Notes: generated from the sequence alone by a model not told the origin. DNA of 64,000 bases from Deinococcus actinosclerus (GCF_001507665.1 NZ_CP013910.1:1115501-1179500); one strand, 5' to 3'. Counted from the first letter of the stretch, positions 1-9,210 are shown. Numbers and translations: made by a program.

Positions 1-791
1 AGGTCCACCAGCCGCACGCCCAGCCGCGCGAGCACGCCACGCAGCGCGGCGCTCAGCGCGGGGCGGAATTCCTCCACGGGCACGTCGTCCTGCACGGTCA
101 GGTGCCCGCCCTGCAGGGTCACGTCCTGCGCGAAGGGGTCCAGGCAGGGGTGCTGTTCGGCCAGACGGACCGTGACCTCCTGCCACGTGGCGTCCAGCGG
201 GTGCGCGCCGTGCGTGGCGGCCAGCAGGTCCTGCCAGAACCGGAGCAGCCCGGCGCGGTTCGCTTCCGAATTCGGGGCGAACAGCCATGCGCCCGCGCCC
301 TCGGCGGGGAGGTCGCCGGACACGTGCCGCCCGGCCAGCCAGTAACTGCAGGCCGCGCCGCTGAGCATCAGGCCGTGGTAGTGCTGGGCCTCGAGCACCG
401 GGCGCGCGGCGGGCCACGCGGCCGGTGCGGGGCGGCCGTCCACGTCGCGGGTCGTCCAGAGCAGGTCGACCATGCGGGCCGAGAGCTCCGTGAGGCTGAC
501 GCGCGCGCGGGGCAGGCCCTGCATGACCGTGGCCCAGTTCACGGCCTGACCGGCGTGCGTGTAGCCGCCGAGCAGGCTGCCCTGATGCCACAGGAAGCGC
601 GCCCAGCGTGGTCCCTGCCAGGCGTCGAAGGCGCCGGTGAAGCCCTGGCCCTGCCGGAGGGCGAGGTCGGCGGTGACTTCCGTCCAGGGGTAATGATCGG
701 TGCTCAGGGCGCTGTAGACGGCGGCGTCCTGCGGGATGGGGACAGGATGCGTCAGTTTCGGGGGCGCGGTCGGGACAGTTGAATCAGGCAT
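1..791 (-). CDS. hypothetical protein, 3' end outside the window
   Basis: An open minus-strand frame runs from an ATG at 791 to the window edge without a stop, giving at least 263 residues that begin [18 protein letters not shown]. Codon use is typical of the surrounding high-G+C genes. No signal peptide or membrane segment is visible. The protein is rich in Trp and aromatic residues (for example [32 protein letters not shown]), which suggests a globular cytoplasmic protein. I do not recognise the family and assign no function. The end of the gene lies upstream of base 1, so full length and C-terminal domains cannot be judged. It is preceded by about 240 bases holding the terminator of the next gene upstream and a 12-bp palindrome. 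Confidence 0.75.
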   Translation of the reverse strand, partial: MPDSTVPTAPPKLTHPVPIPQDAAVYSALSTDHYPWTEVTADLALRQGQGFTGAFDAWQGPRWARFLWHQGSLLGGYTHAGQAVNWATVMQGLPRARVSLTELSARMVDLLWTTRDVDGRPAPAAWPAARPVLEAQHYHGLMLSGAACSYWLAGRHVSGDLPAEGAGAWLFAPNSEANRAGLLRFWQDLLAATHGAHPLDATWQEVTVRLAEQHPCLDPFAQDVTLQGGHLTVQDDVPVEEFRPALSAALRGVLARLGVRLVD

Positions 792-892
792 GCGACTTCC
801 GGGTGAGGTCAGGACGAGGTGGCGATCCGAGTTCTGGCTGGACTCCTTTAGGGATACCCCATCATGACACCCGCTGGCGTCTTACGTGCCGC

Positions 893-904
893 TTACAGCT
901 GTAA
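893..904. promoter_or_regulatory. perfect 12-bp palindrome upstream of the first gene
   Basis: The bases TTACAGCTGTAA form a perfect palindrome about 100 bases upstream of the ATG at 791, in an otherwise gene-free spacer. It could be an operator for the minus-strand gene, but no regulator is linked to it in the window. Confidence 0.3.
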
Positions 905-991
905 AAAACCTCACTTGAGGGTCGCGCCGGGTACGCGGTGCGACGGCGGCGCCGGGGCCCGCCGAGGTCAGCGTGGGAGGACGCAGCAGGA

Positions 992-1023
992 CGGAGGCCC
1001 GCTGGATGAGCAGCGGGCCTCCG
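992..1023. terminator. intrinsic terminator hairpin after the bacilliredoxin-like gene
   Basis: A perfect 13-bp stem (CGGAGGCCCGCTG against CAGCGGGCCTCCG) closes a six-base loop, 12 bases beyond the stop codon of the minus-strand gene at 1035. The U-tract is weak, as is common for terminators in this G+C-rich sequence. Confidence 0.75.
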
Positions 1024-1034
1024 GGAGCGGCAGA

Positions 1035-1679
1035 TCAGTTCAGTTCGGTCAGCAGGTCCTGCACGCGGGCTTTCAGGTCCCCGCGGCCCTGGGGAGCGCC
1101 CAGCTGGTGCAGCCCGCCGTGGTACGCGTCGGGATCGCCGAACAGGCGCGAGAGCAGCTCGAATTCACGCTGGCTGCGCAGGCTGGCGTCGTCGCGGAAC
1201 ATGTTGACGTACTGGTCCTGGAAGGCCCAGTCGCTCAGCTGCCCGTCAAGGTAGGCGCGCATCAGGCGGCGGTAGGGTTCCACGTTGTCGTCGGTGGCGA
1301 CGTTCGCCACGCCCTCACGGACCGGCACCTGGGCCTCGAACACCGGGGCCAGCGCCTGCGGGGTGATGTCCCAGTTGTTCACCTCGAACTGCGGCTCTCC
1401 GTCGCGGAACAGGATCAGCTGCGGGCTGTGGTGCTGGATGCCGGTGAGCTGCGCGACGTGGTTGCTTGCGGGGCGCCAGTCCACCACGCGGATGAAGCCC
1501 ACGGGCAGGTCGTGGCGCTGCAGGAAGGTTTCCAGCACCCCGAAACCCTGCATGGTCTTGTGGCAGGTCCCGGCCTTGAACACGGCGGCCAGCGGGTACT
1601 CGCTGAGGAACTGATCCACTTCCTCGGGGGTGGTCAGGGGCACGAGCACCTGCGCTTCGTTCTGAGCGGCTTGCGTCAT
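1035..1679 (-). CDS. monothiol bacilliredoxin (BrxC/YtxJ-like) with C-terminal colicin-immunity-like domain
   Basis: The 214-residue product has an N-terminal thioredoxin-like half (about residues 10-115) matching the YtxJ/BrxC family. A single redox Cys sits at position 39 in the motif AGTCHKT, with a conserved [11 protein letters not shown] segment and LILFRDGEP strand further on. In Firmicutes and Deinococcus such proteins act with bacillithiol to de-bacillithiolate cytosolic proteins. YtxJ proteins are usually about 110 residues; here a second half (about 120-200: [36 protein letters not shown]) resembles the acidic helical colicin D immunity fold. That second assignment rests on pattern only. 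The gene stands alone on the minus strand, followed by a strong hairpin. The role of the fusion is unknown. Confidence 0.8.
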   Translation of the reverse strand: MTQAAQNEAQVLVPLTTPEEVDQFLSEYPLAAVFKAGTCHKTMQGFGVLETFLQRHDLPVGFIRVVDWRPASNHVAQLTGIQHHSPQLILFRDGEPQFEVNNWDITPQALAPVFEAQVPVREGVANVATDDNVEPYRRLMRAYLDGQLSDWAFQDQYVNMFRDDASLRSQREFELLSRLFGDPDAYHGGLHQLGAPQGRGDLKARVQDLLTELN

Positions 1680-1758
1680 GCACCCAGCATAGCGCCCGCT
1701 TTAGAAAACGAAGTGAGGTGAGGCACAAGGCCCCCGCCCTCCTGCTGGGCGCCCCACG

Positions 1759-2724
1759 TCAGTCCAGCTGCCAGGCGTGCACCTTGAGGTGCCGCGCGCC
1801 CGGGTAGTCCTCGCCCGCGCCAAAGCGAGTCTGCGCCGCGCCGCGCCGCCCGGCCGCGTCCAGGCCCGCCGCCGCCATGCGCCCGAACGTCGCGCCGTTC
1901 ACGCCTGCGTGGTTCAGCAGGGCGAGCACCTGTCCGCCCGGCGCCGTGACCCGCGCCGCCTGCGCCATCAGCCGCGCGTAGTCCCGCTCCGAGCGCCACA
2001 CACCGGCCTTGCCGCGCGCGAAACTGGGTGGGTCGAGCACCACCAGATCGAACGTGTCCCCCCGGCGCTCCAGCCGCGCGAGCCACTCGAACACGTCCCC
2101 GAACAGGAAATCCGTGTCCGGGGCGCCCAGGCCACTCAGGGCGTAGTTCTCCTGACCCCACGCCAGCACCTTGCGCGACAGGTCCACGTTCTTCACGGCC
2201 GCCGCCCCGCCCAGCGCCGCGCTCAGGCCGAAGCCGCAGGTGTACGCGAAGGTGTTCAGCACCCGCCGCCCCCCCGCGTTCGCGCGCACCCAGGCCCGCG
2301 CCGGGCGGGCGTCCGTGAACACCCCGATGCTCAGGTCCGCCCCGGGGCGGATCAGGAGCGGCACCCCGGCCTCCAGCGCCGTCAGCTCGGGCCGCGCCTC
2401 GCCCCACACCGGGTCCGGGGGGGACAGGTCCTCGCGGGCCACGTTCGCCGCGTGCCGGGCCTCCACGGGCCGCCGCTTCAGGTACACCCCGGCCAGCCCC
2501 GCCGCCTCGCCGCAGGCCGCCGCCAGCGCCGCCTCGTCCGGCGGGCTCAGCGGCACGTACAGGCTGAGCACCCCGGCGTCCCCGGCGACGTCCAGCGTGA
2601 ACTGCCCGCCCGTCTCGGTCAGGTGCGCGGCGCGGTACACGGTCGTGCCCGACGCGGGCAGCGCGGCGCGCGCCGCAAACAGGCGAGTCAGGTCAGGCAG
2701 GTGCAGGGGGTGGTACTCGGTCAC
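1759..2724 (-). CDS. class I SAM-dependent rRNA methyltransferase, RlmI-like
   Basis: The product is a Rossmann-fold methyltransferase. The SAM-binding loop is seen as [17 protein letters not shown], followed by an acidic strand [11 protein letters not shown] and the catalytic-type motif [15 protein letters not shown], the pattern of the RlmI/RlmK 23S rRNA m5C/m2G methyltransferase group. It lacks the N-terminal PUA domain of true RlmI, having instead about 120 residues of other sequence. The chosen GTG at 2724 is preceded by TAGACT five bases upstream, the leaderless arrangement seen throughout this window. An in-frame GTG at 2745 would give a seven-residue extension. A second, longer RlmI-type gene lies at 45532. 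Substrate is inferred from family only. Confidence 0.75.
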   Translation of the reverse strand: MTEYHPLHLPDLTRLFAARAALPASGTTVYRAAHLTETGGQFTLDVAGDAGVLSLYVPLSPPDEAALAAACGEAAGLAGVYLKRRPVEARHAANVAREDLSPPDPVWGEARPELTALEAGVPLLIRPGADLSIGVFTDARPARAWVRANAGGRRVLNTFAYTCGFGLSAALGGAAAVKNVDLSRKVLAWGQENYALSGLGAPDTDFLFGDVFEWLARLERRGDTFDLVVLDPPSFARGKAGVWRSERDYARLMAQAARVTAPGGQVLALLNHAGVNGATFGRMAAAGLDAAGRRGAAQTRFGAGEDYPGARHLKVHAWQLD

Positions 2725-2817
2725 ACCCGAGTCTAGCGGCCTCACTCCTGAAACGGGCGCGGGCGGGGGAGAGGTCGTCCCCTCGCCCCGCCCGATCTCG
2801 GCGCCCCGCTGCCGGTC

Positions 2818-3735
2818 CTACGGCCGCCCGCCGAGCAGCCACCACACCAGCGCCGTCGCGACCGCCGTGACCATCCAGAAGCGCACCGTGACGTGCGTCT
2901 CGGGCCAGCCCACGTCGGGATGCTCGAAGTGGTGCTGGATCGGGGACATCTTGAACACCCGCTTGCCGCGCAGCCGGAACGACGCCACCTGAATGACCAC
3001 GCTGAGGACCGCCACCACCGGGATGATCGCCGCGACCGGCAGCAGCCACACGTCCGCGTACAGCACGTACGCGCCCGCCGCGACCGCCCCGATCGCGTGG
3101 CTGCCCATGTCCCCCATGAACACCCGCGCCGGGTGCGCGTTGAACCACAGGAAGCCCAGCAGCGCCGCGACCAGCAGCGCACTGACCGGGGACAGCGCCA
3201 GCAGCGGCAGCAGCACGATGATCGCCACGCCGCCCAGCAGGCCGTCCAGGCCGTCGGTGAAGTTGAAGGCGTTCACGCTGCCCACCATGACCAGCGTGAG
3301 CAGGATCACGTCCCCCACCGGCCCCAGCCCGGGCACCAGTTCGTGCGAGGCGAGCGGCGCGGCGAAGTACGCGAAGACCAGCCCCACGATGAACTGCAGC
3401 GGGAACTTCTCGCGGGCCAGCAGTTCCTTCTTGCCACCCACCATGCGCGAGCGGACCTTGAGCAGGTCGTCCACCCCGCCGATCACGCCCATCGCCAGCG
3501 CCGCGAGCATGATGAGCAGTTCCCGGGGGCCGCCCGCGTGCCCGGTGAAGTACAGCGGGAAGAACACGGCCGTCATCGCCAGCACGAACGGCACCCCGCC
3601 CGCCGTGGGCGTGCCTTCCTTCTGCTGGTGCGCGGGGCCGTCCTTGCGGATCGGCTGCCCCCAGCCCCGCGCCTTGCTGGCACGGATGAACAGCCCCACC
3701 AGGAACCACGACAGCAGCGCCGTGACGACCATCAT
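2818..3735 (-). CDS. mraY: phospho-N-acetylmuramoyl-pentapeptide-transferase
   Basis: MraY transfers phospho-MurNAc-pentapeptide from UDP to undecaprenyl phosphate, making lipid I at the cytoplasmic face of the membrane. The 305-residue sequence has about ten hydrophobic segments. It carries the family signatures [16 protein letters not shown] near residue 35, GGVDDLLKV (Asp-Asp pair), [13 protein letters not shown] with the catalytic Asp region, [11 protein letters not shown], and [24 protein letters not shown] near the end. It is slightly shorter than the E. coli enzyme (360). It begins at an ATG-ATG pair. It sits apart from the mraZ-rsmH-ftsL-ftsI group at 7.8-10.9 kb and on the opposite strand, so the classical division/cell-wall cluster is split here. 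Confidence 0.95.
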   Translation of the reverse strand: MMVVTALLSWFLVGLFIRASKARGWGQPIRKDGPAHQQKEGTPTAGGVPFVLAMTAVFFPLYFTGHAGGPRELLIMLAALAMGVIGGVDDLLKVRSRMVGGKKELLAREKFPLQFIVGLVFAYFAAPLASHELVPGLGPVGDVILLTLVMVGSVNAFNFTDGLDGLLGGVAIIVLLPLLALSPVSALLVAALLGFLWFNAHPARVFMGDMGSHAIGAVAAGAYVLYADVWLLPVAAIIPVVAVLSVVIQVASFRLRGKRVFKMSPIQHHFEHPDVGWPETHVTVRFWMVTAVATALVWWLLGGRP

Positions 3736-3771
3736 GGCCGCACCGCCCGGAACGCACTCAGTCTCGACATC

Positions 3772-4611
3772 TCAACCGGGGAGCCTACCACGCGCGTCCA
3801 GCGCCGCCGGCCCTGCCAGGGCCGCGCCGGCCTCCCGCCGCACCTGCCCGGCCAGGGGGAGGGCGCCGGCCCACTCCGGGAGGCGCAGCTCCTCCAGCAG
3901 ATTCAGCAGGCCCAGCGCGGCGCCGGGCGTGCCGTCCAGACCGGGCAGGCACGCGCCCAGGTGCGCCGCGAGACCCGGGTAGCGCGCCTCGAAGCGGCGT
4001 TCCAATCCGAACGCGTCCGCCCAGCCCGGCGCGGGCGGGGTCGCGTCGGCCGCCAGCGCCAGCGCGTGCCCCAGCGCGTACACCTGCGTGAACTGCCACG
4101 CCGAGAGCCGCTCCCCGCGCCGGAAGCGCCGCACGCCCACGAGCAGGTTCGTCAGCGCCTCGCCCAGATGATGCGTCCGCGCCGCCGCGTCCAGCCGGGC
4201 CGTGGCTGTCGCCGCCGGCCGCCGGCGCAGCGGAAGGTCGCGCGGGGCGTCCGGCGCCAGCCAGACCACCCGCGCGTTCACGAACGACGCCCCCCGCAGC
4301 GCCGCCTCGTCGAACACCGCGAACTCGCCGTACACGCCACCCTCGAACAGCACCTTGAACCCGTCCGGCGTGTTCCGGAACGCCTGGACCAGCCCGTCCC
4401 CCAGCCAGCCCAGGTCCTCCAGGAGCGCCCGCACCTGACCGTCCCGGGCCACCACGAAGAAATCCAGGTCCGAGAACTGATCCATCCGGTCCAGTTCCGC
4501 CCCCACCGAGCCCAGCCCGAGCAGCGCCAGCGCCCGTCCGGACGCGGCCAGGCCGCCGGCGATGAGGTCCAGTCGGTGCAGCAGGGCGGCCACGGCGTCG
4601 GGCGAGGTCAT
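3772..4611 (-). CDS. nucleotidyltransferase domain protein
   Basis: The 279-residue product carries the minimal nucleotidyltransferase signature near its N-terminus: Gly34-Ser35 in [10 protein letters not shown], then SDLDFFVV at 47-54 supplying the metal-binding Asp pair. A third acidic residue probably lies in the [14 protein letters not shown] strand. The remainder is helical and resembles streptomycin/lincosamide nucleotidyltransferase-type proteins, but the substrate cannot be named from sequence. The start ATG at 4611 is placed five bases after a TACAAC -10 box, consistent with a leaderless transcript. Thirty-six bases separate its stop from the start of mraY downstream, so the two could be co-transcribed. 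Confidence 0.75.
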   Translation of the reverse strand: MTSPDAVAALLHRLDLIAGGLAASGRALALLGLGSVGAELDRMDQFSDLDFFVVARDGQVRALLEDLGWLGDGLVQAFRNTPDGFKVLFEGGVYGEFAVFDEAALRGASFVNARVVWLAPDAPRDLPLRRRPAATATARLDAAARTHHLGEALTNLLVGVRRFRRGERLSAWQFTQVYALGHALALAADATPPAPGWADAFGLERRFEARYPGLAAHLGACLPGLDGTPGAALGLLNLLEELRLPEWAGALPLAGQVRREAGAALAGPAALDARGRLPG

Positions 4612-4652
4612 GCCCCGTTGTAGCGCACCGTGGGCCTGCCCCCACCGCCGGA

Positions 4653-5111
4653 TCAGTTCGCCAGGTAGCGGATGAAGTCCCGCATCTCGTTCACGCACGC
4701 TCCCGCGTCCTTCAGGGCGGCGCTGCCCGTCACGGTGCGCAGCACGCCCCGGTCGCTGAGGTACAGCTGACTGATGCGGTAGGTCTGGCCGGCCTGCTGG
4801 TAGTCGTAGGCGGCCAGCACGCCCCAGGCGCCGGCCCGGTCGACCGGCTGAGTCACCACGGCCCTGACGCTGCGGCCCAGGCTGCCCTGCAGTTTCAGGG
4901 CGAACGCGCGGGCGTCCTCGGCGTTCGTGAAGGTGGGAAAGGCCTGCCCGGAGCGCTCCTCGCGCATCAGGCAGGCGCCGCTGGCATCCGTCCAGTAGTT
5001 CGCGTCGCCATTCACGGGCGTCCAGCCGGTCAGGGGGACGATCAGGGCCTGCGCCGGGCACAGCAGCGCGGCCAGCACGGCAGCCAGTCGGGCGGGGAGG
5101 CGGCGGGTCAC
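4653..5111 (-). CDS. secreted hypothetical protein
   Basis: The 152-residue product starts with an Arg-rich N-terminus followed by a hydrophobic stretch (RLAAVLAALLCPAQA), a clear signal peptide with cleavage near Ala-Gln-Ala. The mature part contains two Cys residues (ACLMREER and GACVNEMRDF) that may form a disulfide. No family is recognised. The GTG at 5111 is preferred because the box TACACT lies seven bases before it; an in-frame ATG at 5153 would prefix 14 residues that do not look like part of a signal peptide. The gene is followed by 41 bases and then the nucleotidyltransferase on the same strand. Confidence 0.65.
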   Translation of the reverse strand: MTRRLPARLAAVLAALLCPAQALIVPLTGWTPVNGDANYWTDASGACLMREERSGQAFPTFTNAEDARAFALKLQGSLGRSVRAVVTQPVDRAGAWGVLAAYDYQQAGQTYRISQLYLSDRGVLRTVTGSAALKDAGACVNEMRDFIRYLAN

Positions 5112-5267
5112 GCGGGTCAGTGTACCGAACACTTTATGGCAATCTTGCGGCATTTCTCATGCCATCAGCTGCCCATCAGATCAGTTCGGGGGCGGTGTAA
5201 GCAGCGGCTGACGGGATTCCAGACAGAAGACGCTCCGGGCACAGGAGAGGTGCTCCGTGCGCCAGCG

Positions 5268-5885
5268 TCAGGGCAGCCGCGCGCGGAGCCCCGCCCGCAC
5301 CGCCGGCCACTCCGCGCGCAGCACGCTGAACATCACCGAATCCCGCGCCGATCCATCCGGCAGCACCTGATAGGCCCGCAGCACCCCCTCCTCGGTGGCC
5401 CCCAGGCGCCGCATGGCCCGCAGGCTGCGCTCGTTGCGGGCGTCCACCTTGAAGTGCACGCGGTTGGCGCCCAGCACCTCGAAGGCCCGCGCCATGACCA
5501 GTTCCTTGGCGTCGGCATTCACGCCGGTTCCCTGCGCCTCGGGCAGCAGCATCGTGCCGACCTCCACCCAGCGGTCGGCCACGTTCACCTCGCTGTAACT
5601 GACGCGCCCCACCACCCGCCCGGACGAGAGCGACCGCACCGCGAAGTTCACGCGGCGCGGCAGGGCGTTCAGCCGCGTCACGTACTCCCCCCACGCCGCC
5701 GGGGTGTTGGCCGCCGGGCCGCCGCGCGCCAGGAACCGGATGGTGTCGTCGGTGGCCCCGGCGCTCAGGTCGGCCCCGTGCTCGGGGTGCAGGCCCTCCA
5801 GGGTCACCAGCCGCCCGCGCAGGCTCGGGGTCTCGAACCACTCGGCGTCCGGGGCCGGCAGGGTGGGGGGAGTCGCGTCGCTCAT
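5268..5885 (-). CDS. GNAT family N-acetyltransferase (RimJ/RimL-like)
   Basis: The 205-residue protein has the layout of RimJ/RimL-type acetyltransferases: LRGRLVTLEGLHPEHGADL at the N-terminus, a central beta sheet (RWVEVGTMLLPEAQGTGVNADAK) where the acetyl-CoA pyrophosphate-binding turn is QGTGVN, and the downstream HFKVDARNERSLRAMRRLGA segment with the conserved Asn and Ser. The substrate may be a ribosomal protein N-terminus or a small amine; sequence does not decide. Its stop is followed by about 155 bases of spacer before the secreted protein. Sixteen bases separate it from the rlmH stop upstream, so rlmH and this gene probably share a transcript. Confidence 0.85.
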   Translation of the reverse strand: MSDATPPTLPAPDAEWFETPSLRGRLVTLEGLHPEHGADLSAGATDDTIRFLARGGPAANTPAAWGEYVTRLNALPRRVNFAVRSLSSGRVVGRVSYSEVNVADRWVEVGTMLLPEAQGTGVNADAKELVMARAFEVLGANRVHFKVDARNERSLRAMRRLGATEEGVLRAYQVLPDGSARDSVMFSVLRAEWPAVRAGLRARLP

Positions 5886-5901
5886 GGTCCCACCCTACCC
5901 C

Positions 5902-6342
5902 TCAGCCCCGGTGGTAGGGTTCGCCCGCGCTGATCGTGCTCGCCCGGTACAGCGCCTCGGCCAGCACCACCATCGCCAGATCGTGCGGGAGGGTCAGCTG
6001 CCCCAGGCCCCACAGCAGGTGCGCCCCGGCCCGCAGGTCGTCGGTGTGCCCGTCCGGCCCGCCGATGGCGAAGGCCAGTTCGCCCACGCCCGCCACGCCC
6101 TGCGCGTCCAGGTACGCGCTCAGGCCCTCGGACGTGAACTGTCGCCCGCGCGGGTCGAGCAGCACCAGCGGCGCGCGCCCGGCGGCGCGGCGCACCGCCT
6201 CGCTCTCCAGGGCCTGGGTTTTGCCGGTCACGCGCGTCACCTGCACCTTGTGGTAGCGGCGCAGGCGCTTCTCGTACTCGTCCCAGCCGGCGCGCGCGTA
6301 CGCCAGTTTCGGTTCTCCCACGGTGATCAGGTGGATTCTCAA
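5902..6342 (-). CDS. rlmH: 23S rRNA (pseudouridine-1915-N3)-methyltransferase
   Basis: RlmH methylates N3 of pseudouridine 1915 in helix 69 of 23S rRNA on the assembled 70S ribosome. The 146-residue product is of normal length and shows the SPOUT-fold signatures: LITVGEPKLAYARAGWDEYEKRL at the start, LVLLDPRGRQFTSEGLSAYLD in the middle, AFAIGGPDGH with the SAM-binding loop, and the C-terminal segment ending RASTISAGEPYHRG. The start is a TTG at 6342 with a good AGGGAGAGGG ribosome site just upstream. It leads a short minus-strand pair with the GNAT gene. Confidence 0.93.
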   Translation of the reverse strand: MRIHLITVGEPKLAYARAGWDEYEKRLRRYHKVQVTRVTGKTQALESEAVRRAAGRAPLVLLDPRGRQFTSEGLSAYLDAQGVAGVGELAFAIGGPDGHTDDLRAGAHLLWGLGQLTLPHDLAMVVLAEALYRASTISAGEPYHRG

Positions 6343-6709
6343 CTTGCCCTCTCCCTGCGGCGCGCGTCCTGATGCCGGACGTCCCGCCCGTACCAGTGTG
6401 CACCGAAGGCGCCCCGGTGCGCTTCAGGGCGCACCCCTCCACTCGCGCAGCCGGCGGCCGGCGGCCCGGTTCAGGCCCGGCGCCGCCGCTGTCCCCGGCT
6501 GGCCTGAAGGCCATTCAGGGCAAGGCCCGGCGCGAAGGCCAGGATGCCCAGGAGTCCCAGCGCTTTCAGGACCTCAGTAGAGGCATGTGGAAGGTGCCAG
6601 TGCGGGTGCCGGCCCGCTGCTCTCCCGGGCAGGTACCCACCAGGACGCGGACGCTGGAGGGGCGACGGTCTCCTCGGTGCCTCCGGCGCGGCCGGGCGGC
6701 GGGGTCTGC
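6343..6709. other. intergenic region between rlmH and rnpB
   Basis: About 370 bases hold the rlmH leader and the rnpB upstream region. I see no convincing protein gene with a normal start. On the minus strand, near 6590-6471, an open segment could encode a short hydrophobic peptide ending in a run of Arg residues, but no ATG, GTG or TTG fits it. Confidence 0.5.
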
Positions 6710-6715
6710 TATGCT
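6710..6715 (+). promoter_or_regulatory. -10 box of rnpB
   Basis: TATGCT lies eight bases before the predicted first base of RNase P RNA, the right distance for a -10 element. No clear -35 match was found. Confidence 0.55.
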
Positions 6716-6723
6716 CCGTTCTT

Positions 6724-7154
<431 letters not shown>

Positions 7155-7164
7155 ACCACACGAA

Positions 7165-7195
7165 CAGGCCGCCTCCGGGAAACCGGGGCGGCCTG
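7165..7195. terminator. bidirectional terminator between rnpB and the DUF423 gene
   Basis: CAGGCCGCC pairs with GGCGGCCTG; an inner CCGG-GAAA-CCGG helix extends it, leaving one bulged base. It lies between the converging rnpB and DUF423 genes and can serve both. Confidence 0.75.
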
Positions 7196-7207
7196 CTTCC
7201 TGACGGG

Positions 7208-7564
7208 TTACTGCTCCTTCTTCACGTCCAGCGCCGCCAGCACGAACCCGGCGATCATCAGCGCGCCGCCGAGGGGCGTGACCGCGCCCAGCACCTTCAC
7301 GCCGCTCAGGGCCAGCACGTACAGGCTGCCGCTGAAGACGGCGGCCCCGGCGAGCAGGAAGCCGGGCGCGCGGCGCTGACCGGGCTGGGTGCCCAGCGCG
7401 AGCAGCGCCAGCGCGGCGTACATCTGGTAGCGGGCGCCGGTCTCGAAGTTGGCGAGCATCGCGGCGTCCAGGCGGGGTTTCAGGCCGTGCGCGGCAAAAG
7501 CGCCCAGGGCGACGGCCAGCGCGGCCAGGATCGCGCCGCTTCTCAGGGTGCGGGAGGGGGTCAT
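7208..7564 (-). CDS. DUF423 family small membrane protein (YwdK-like)
   Basis: The 118-residue protein has four hydrophobic segments and the DUF423 pattern: GAFAAHGLKP after the first segment, a central MLANFETGARYQMYAALALLAL, SGSLYVLALSGVKVLG in the third, and TPLGGALMIAGFVLAAL in the fourth. The family is widespread in bacterial inner membranes but has no established biochemical function. It is a single gene on the minus strand, convergent with rnpB and divergent from mraZ. Confidence 0.88.
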   Translation of the reverse strand: MTPSRTLRSGAILAALAVALGAFAAHGLKPRLDAAMLANFETGARYQMYAALALLALGTQPGQRRAPGFLLAGAAVFSGSLYVLALSGVKVLGAVTPLGGALMIAGFVLAALDVKKEQ

Positions 7565-7664
7565 GCGGGCAGCGTAGCGGGTGGGCGCCGGGGTGGGTGT
7601 CCTGTCCGGCTGTGGGGCCCCAGTGGGAATCCGGGACCACCTGTGGGGGGAAGCGGGGGAGACG

Positions 7665-7688
7665 GTGGGAATCGGTGGTAAATCGTGG
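7665..7688 (+). promoter_or_regulatory. MraZ operator: three GTGG units at 10-bp spacing
   Basis: GTGG occurs at 7665, 7675 and 7685, exactly one helical turn apart, just upstream of the -10 box TACACT (7699-7704) and overlapping the expected -35 position. MraZ octamers are known to bind direct repeats of this kind (TGGG/GTGG with about 5-6 base spacers) in front of their own operon and repress it. The position supports autoregulation of the mraZ-rsmH-ftsL-ftsI operon. Confidence 0.7.
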
Positions 7689-7698
7689 TGGTGGCTGT

Positions 7699-7704
7699 TA
7701 CACT
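7699..7704 (+). promoter_or_regulatory. -10 box of the mraZ operon promoter
   Basis: TACACT lies about 100 bases upstream of mraZ, directly after the three GTGG repeats. The 17-bp-spaced -35 position falls inside the repeats, so repressor binding there would block RNA polymerase. Confidence 0.55.
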
Positions 7705-7807
7705 CGCCGCATCAACCGAAATGCGTTTAGCTCGTGTTCACGGTTGACCGTGACCGCCTGTCCGGCCACCTGGCGTGGTGGGAACGGGTGGGGACAAGAG
7801 GAGACGT

Positions 7808-8236
7808 GTGCCGTTTGGAGAGTACCCCTATACCATCGACGACAAGGGCCGAGTGGTCATGCCACCCGCGTTCCGTGACTTCGTGGAGGACGGGATGATC
7901 CTGACGCGCGGCATGGAGGGCTGCCTGTACGTGTTTCCGCTGTCAAGCTGGAAGCGCGTGGAGGAGCAGCTCGAGGGCCTGCCGCTCACGGACGCGCAGT
8001 CGCGCGCGTTCGTGCGGTTCTTCTACTCCGGCGCGAACAAGGCGCGACTGGACAACCAGAGCCGCGTGTCGGTCCCGCAGACCCTGCGGGCCTTCGCGGG
8101 TCTGGACAGCGAGGTGATCGTGGCCGGCGCGCCCGGCCGCCTCGAACTGTGGAATCCGGCGCGCTGGGAAGCGGCCATCACGGCCGTGCAGGACAACCCA
8201 CCCCAATCCGACCTTCTCACGAACTTCGTGGCGTGA
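7808..8236 (+). CDS. mraZ: transcriptional regulator MraZ
   Basis: MraZ is a DNA-binding AbrB-fold protein that controls the division and cell-wall cluster it heads. The 142-residue product begins MPFGEYPYTIDDKGRVVMPPAFR, the first of the two repeated AbrB-like halves. The second half (ARLDNQSRVSVPQTLRAFAGL) follows from about residue 80. The GTG start at 7808 is preferred over an in-frame upstream GTG near 7775 because the AGAGGAG ribosome site lies six bases before it and the protein then aligns with the family. Five bases separate its stop from rsmH. The operator repeats at 7665-7688 point to self-repression. Confidence 0.95.
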   Translation: MPFGEYPYTIDDKGRVVMPPAFRDFVEDGMILTRGMEGCLYVFPLSSWKRVEEQLEGLPLTDAQSRAFVRFFYSGANKARLDNQSRVSVPQTLRAFAGLDSEVIVAGAPGRLELWNPARWEAAITAVQDNPPQSDLLTNFVA

Positions 8237-8241
8237 TCCCC

Positions 8242-9210
8242 ATGACTGACCCTGATTTTCCCACTGACCTCCCCGCCTCCCCCCACGGGGACGCGATGCA
8301 ATCCGCCGCCGACCCGTTTGACCCCGACCTGACGCCCGGCGCCGCCGGGGACACCCTCTCACACGTGCCGGTCCTGGCCGCCGAGGTGCTGGAGATGCTC
8401 CAGCCCGCGCCCGGTAAGGTCTTCGTGGACGGCACGCTGGGCGGCGCCGGGCACACCGGGCTGCTGCTCGCCGCGGGCGCGACCGTGTACGGCATCGACC
8501 AGGACCCCTACGCGCTCAGCCGCGCGCGTGCCGCGAACCCGCAGGGCCTGACCGTCCTGGAAGGCAACTACCGCGACATGGCCCAGCTGCTCGCCGGGGT
8601 GGGCGTGACGCAGGTGGACGGCGTCCTGCTCGATATCGGCGTCAGTTCCTTCCAGCTGGACGACACGGGACGCGGCTTCTCGTACCACACCGAGGCGCCG
8701 CTGGACATGCGCATGAGCCAGTCCGGCGAGAGCGCCGCCGACGTGGTGAACGAGTACGACGCCGAGGAACTGGCGTCCATCATCTACGAGTACGGCGAGG
8801 ACCGCCTGTCGCGCCGCATCGCGCGCGCCATCGTGGCCGCCCGTGAGCAGGCGCCCATCGAGACGACCGTGCAGCTCGCCGACATCGTCAAGCGCGCCTA
8901 CCCCGGCTTCTCGAAAGGCATCCACCCGGCGCGGCGCACGTTCCAGGCGCTGCGCATTCACGTCAACGACGAACTGGGCGCCCTGCGCGACGGGCTCGCG
9001 GCGGCCGAGACGCTGCTGGCGCCCGGTGGGCGGCTGGCCGTCATCAGCTTCCACTCGCTTGAGGACCGCATCGTCAAGCGCTTCCTGCTGGGCAGCGAGG
9101 GGCTCGAAGCCCTCACGAAACGGCCCGTGGTGGCCAGTGAGGAGGAACAGTCCGGCAATCCCCGCGCGCGCAGCGCGAAACTGCGCGGGGCCCGGCGGGT
9201 GACGGCGTGA
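8242..9210 (+). CDS. rsmH: 16S rRNA (cytosine-1402-N4)-methyltransferase
   Basis: RsmH (MraW) adds the N4 methyl group at C1402 in the ribosomal P site. The product of 322 residues has the typical HVPVLAAEVLEMLQP opening at about 45, the SAM-binding FVDGTLGGAGHT loop, GIDQDPYAL, the DGVLLDIGVSSFQLDD motif, DMRMSQ, and the C-terminal RLAVISFHSLEDRIVKRF motif. An N-terminal extension of about 40 acidic residues precedes the domain. The ATG at 8242 follows the mraZ stop closely, and the stop overlaps the ftsL start by four bases, indicating translational coupling. Confidence 0.95.
   Translation: MTDPDFPTDLPASPHGDAMQSAADPFDPDLTPGAAGDTLSHVPVLAAEVLEMLQPAPGKVFVDGTLGGAGHTGLLLAAGATVYGIDQDPYALSRARAANPQGLTVLEGNYRDMAQLLAGVGVTQVDGVLLDIGVSSFQLDDTGRGFSYHTEAPLDMRMSQSGESAADVVNEYDAEELASIIYEYGEDRLSRRIARAIVAAREQAPIETTVQLADIVKRAYPGFSKGIHPARRTFQALRIHVNDELGALRDGLAAAETLLAPGGRLAVISFHSLEDRIVKRFLLGSEGLEALTKRPVVASEEEQSGNPRARSAKLRGARRVTA

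Noticed and set aside
7775..7807. Upstream GTG start for mraZ
   Set aside because: The extension does not align with MraZ and the AGAGGAG ribosome site fits the GTG at 7808.
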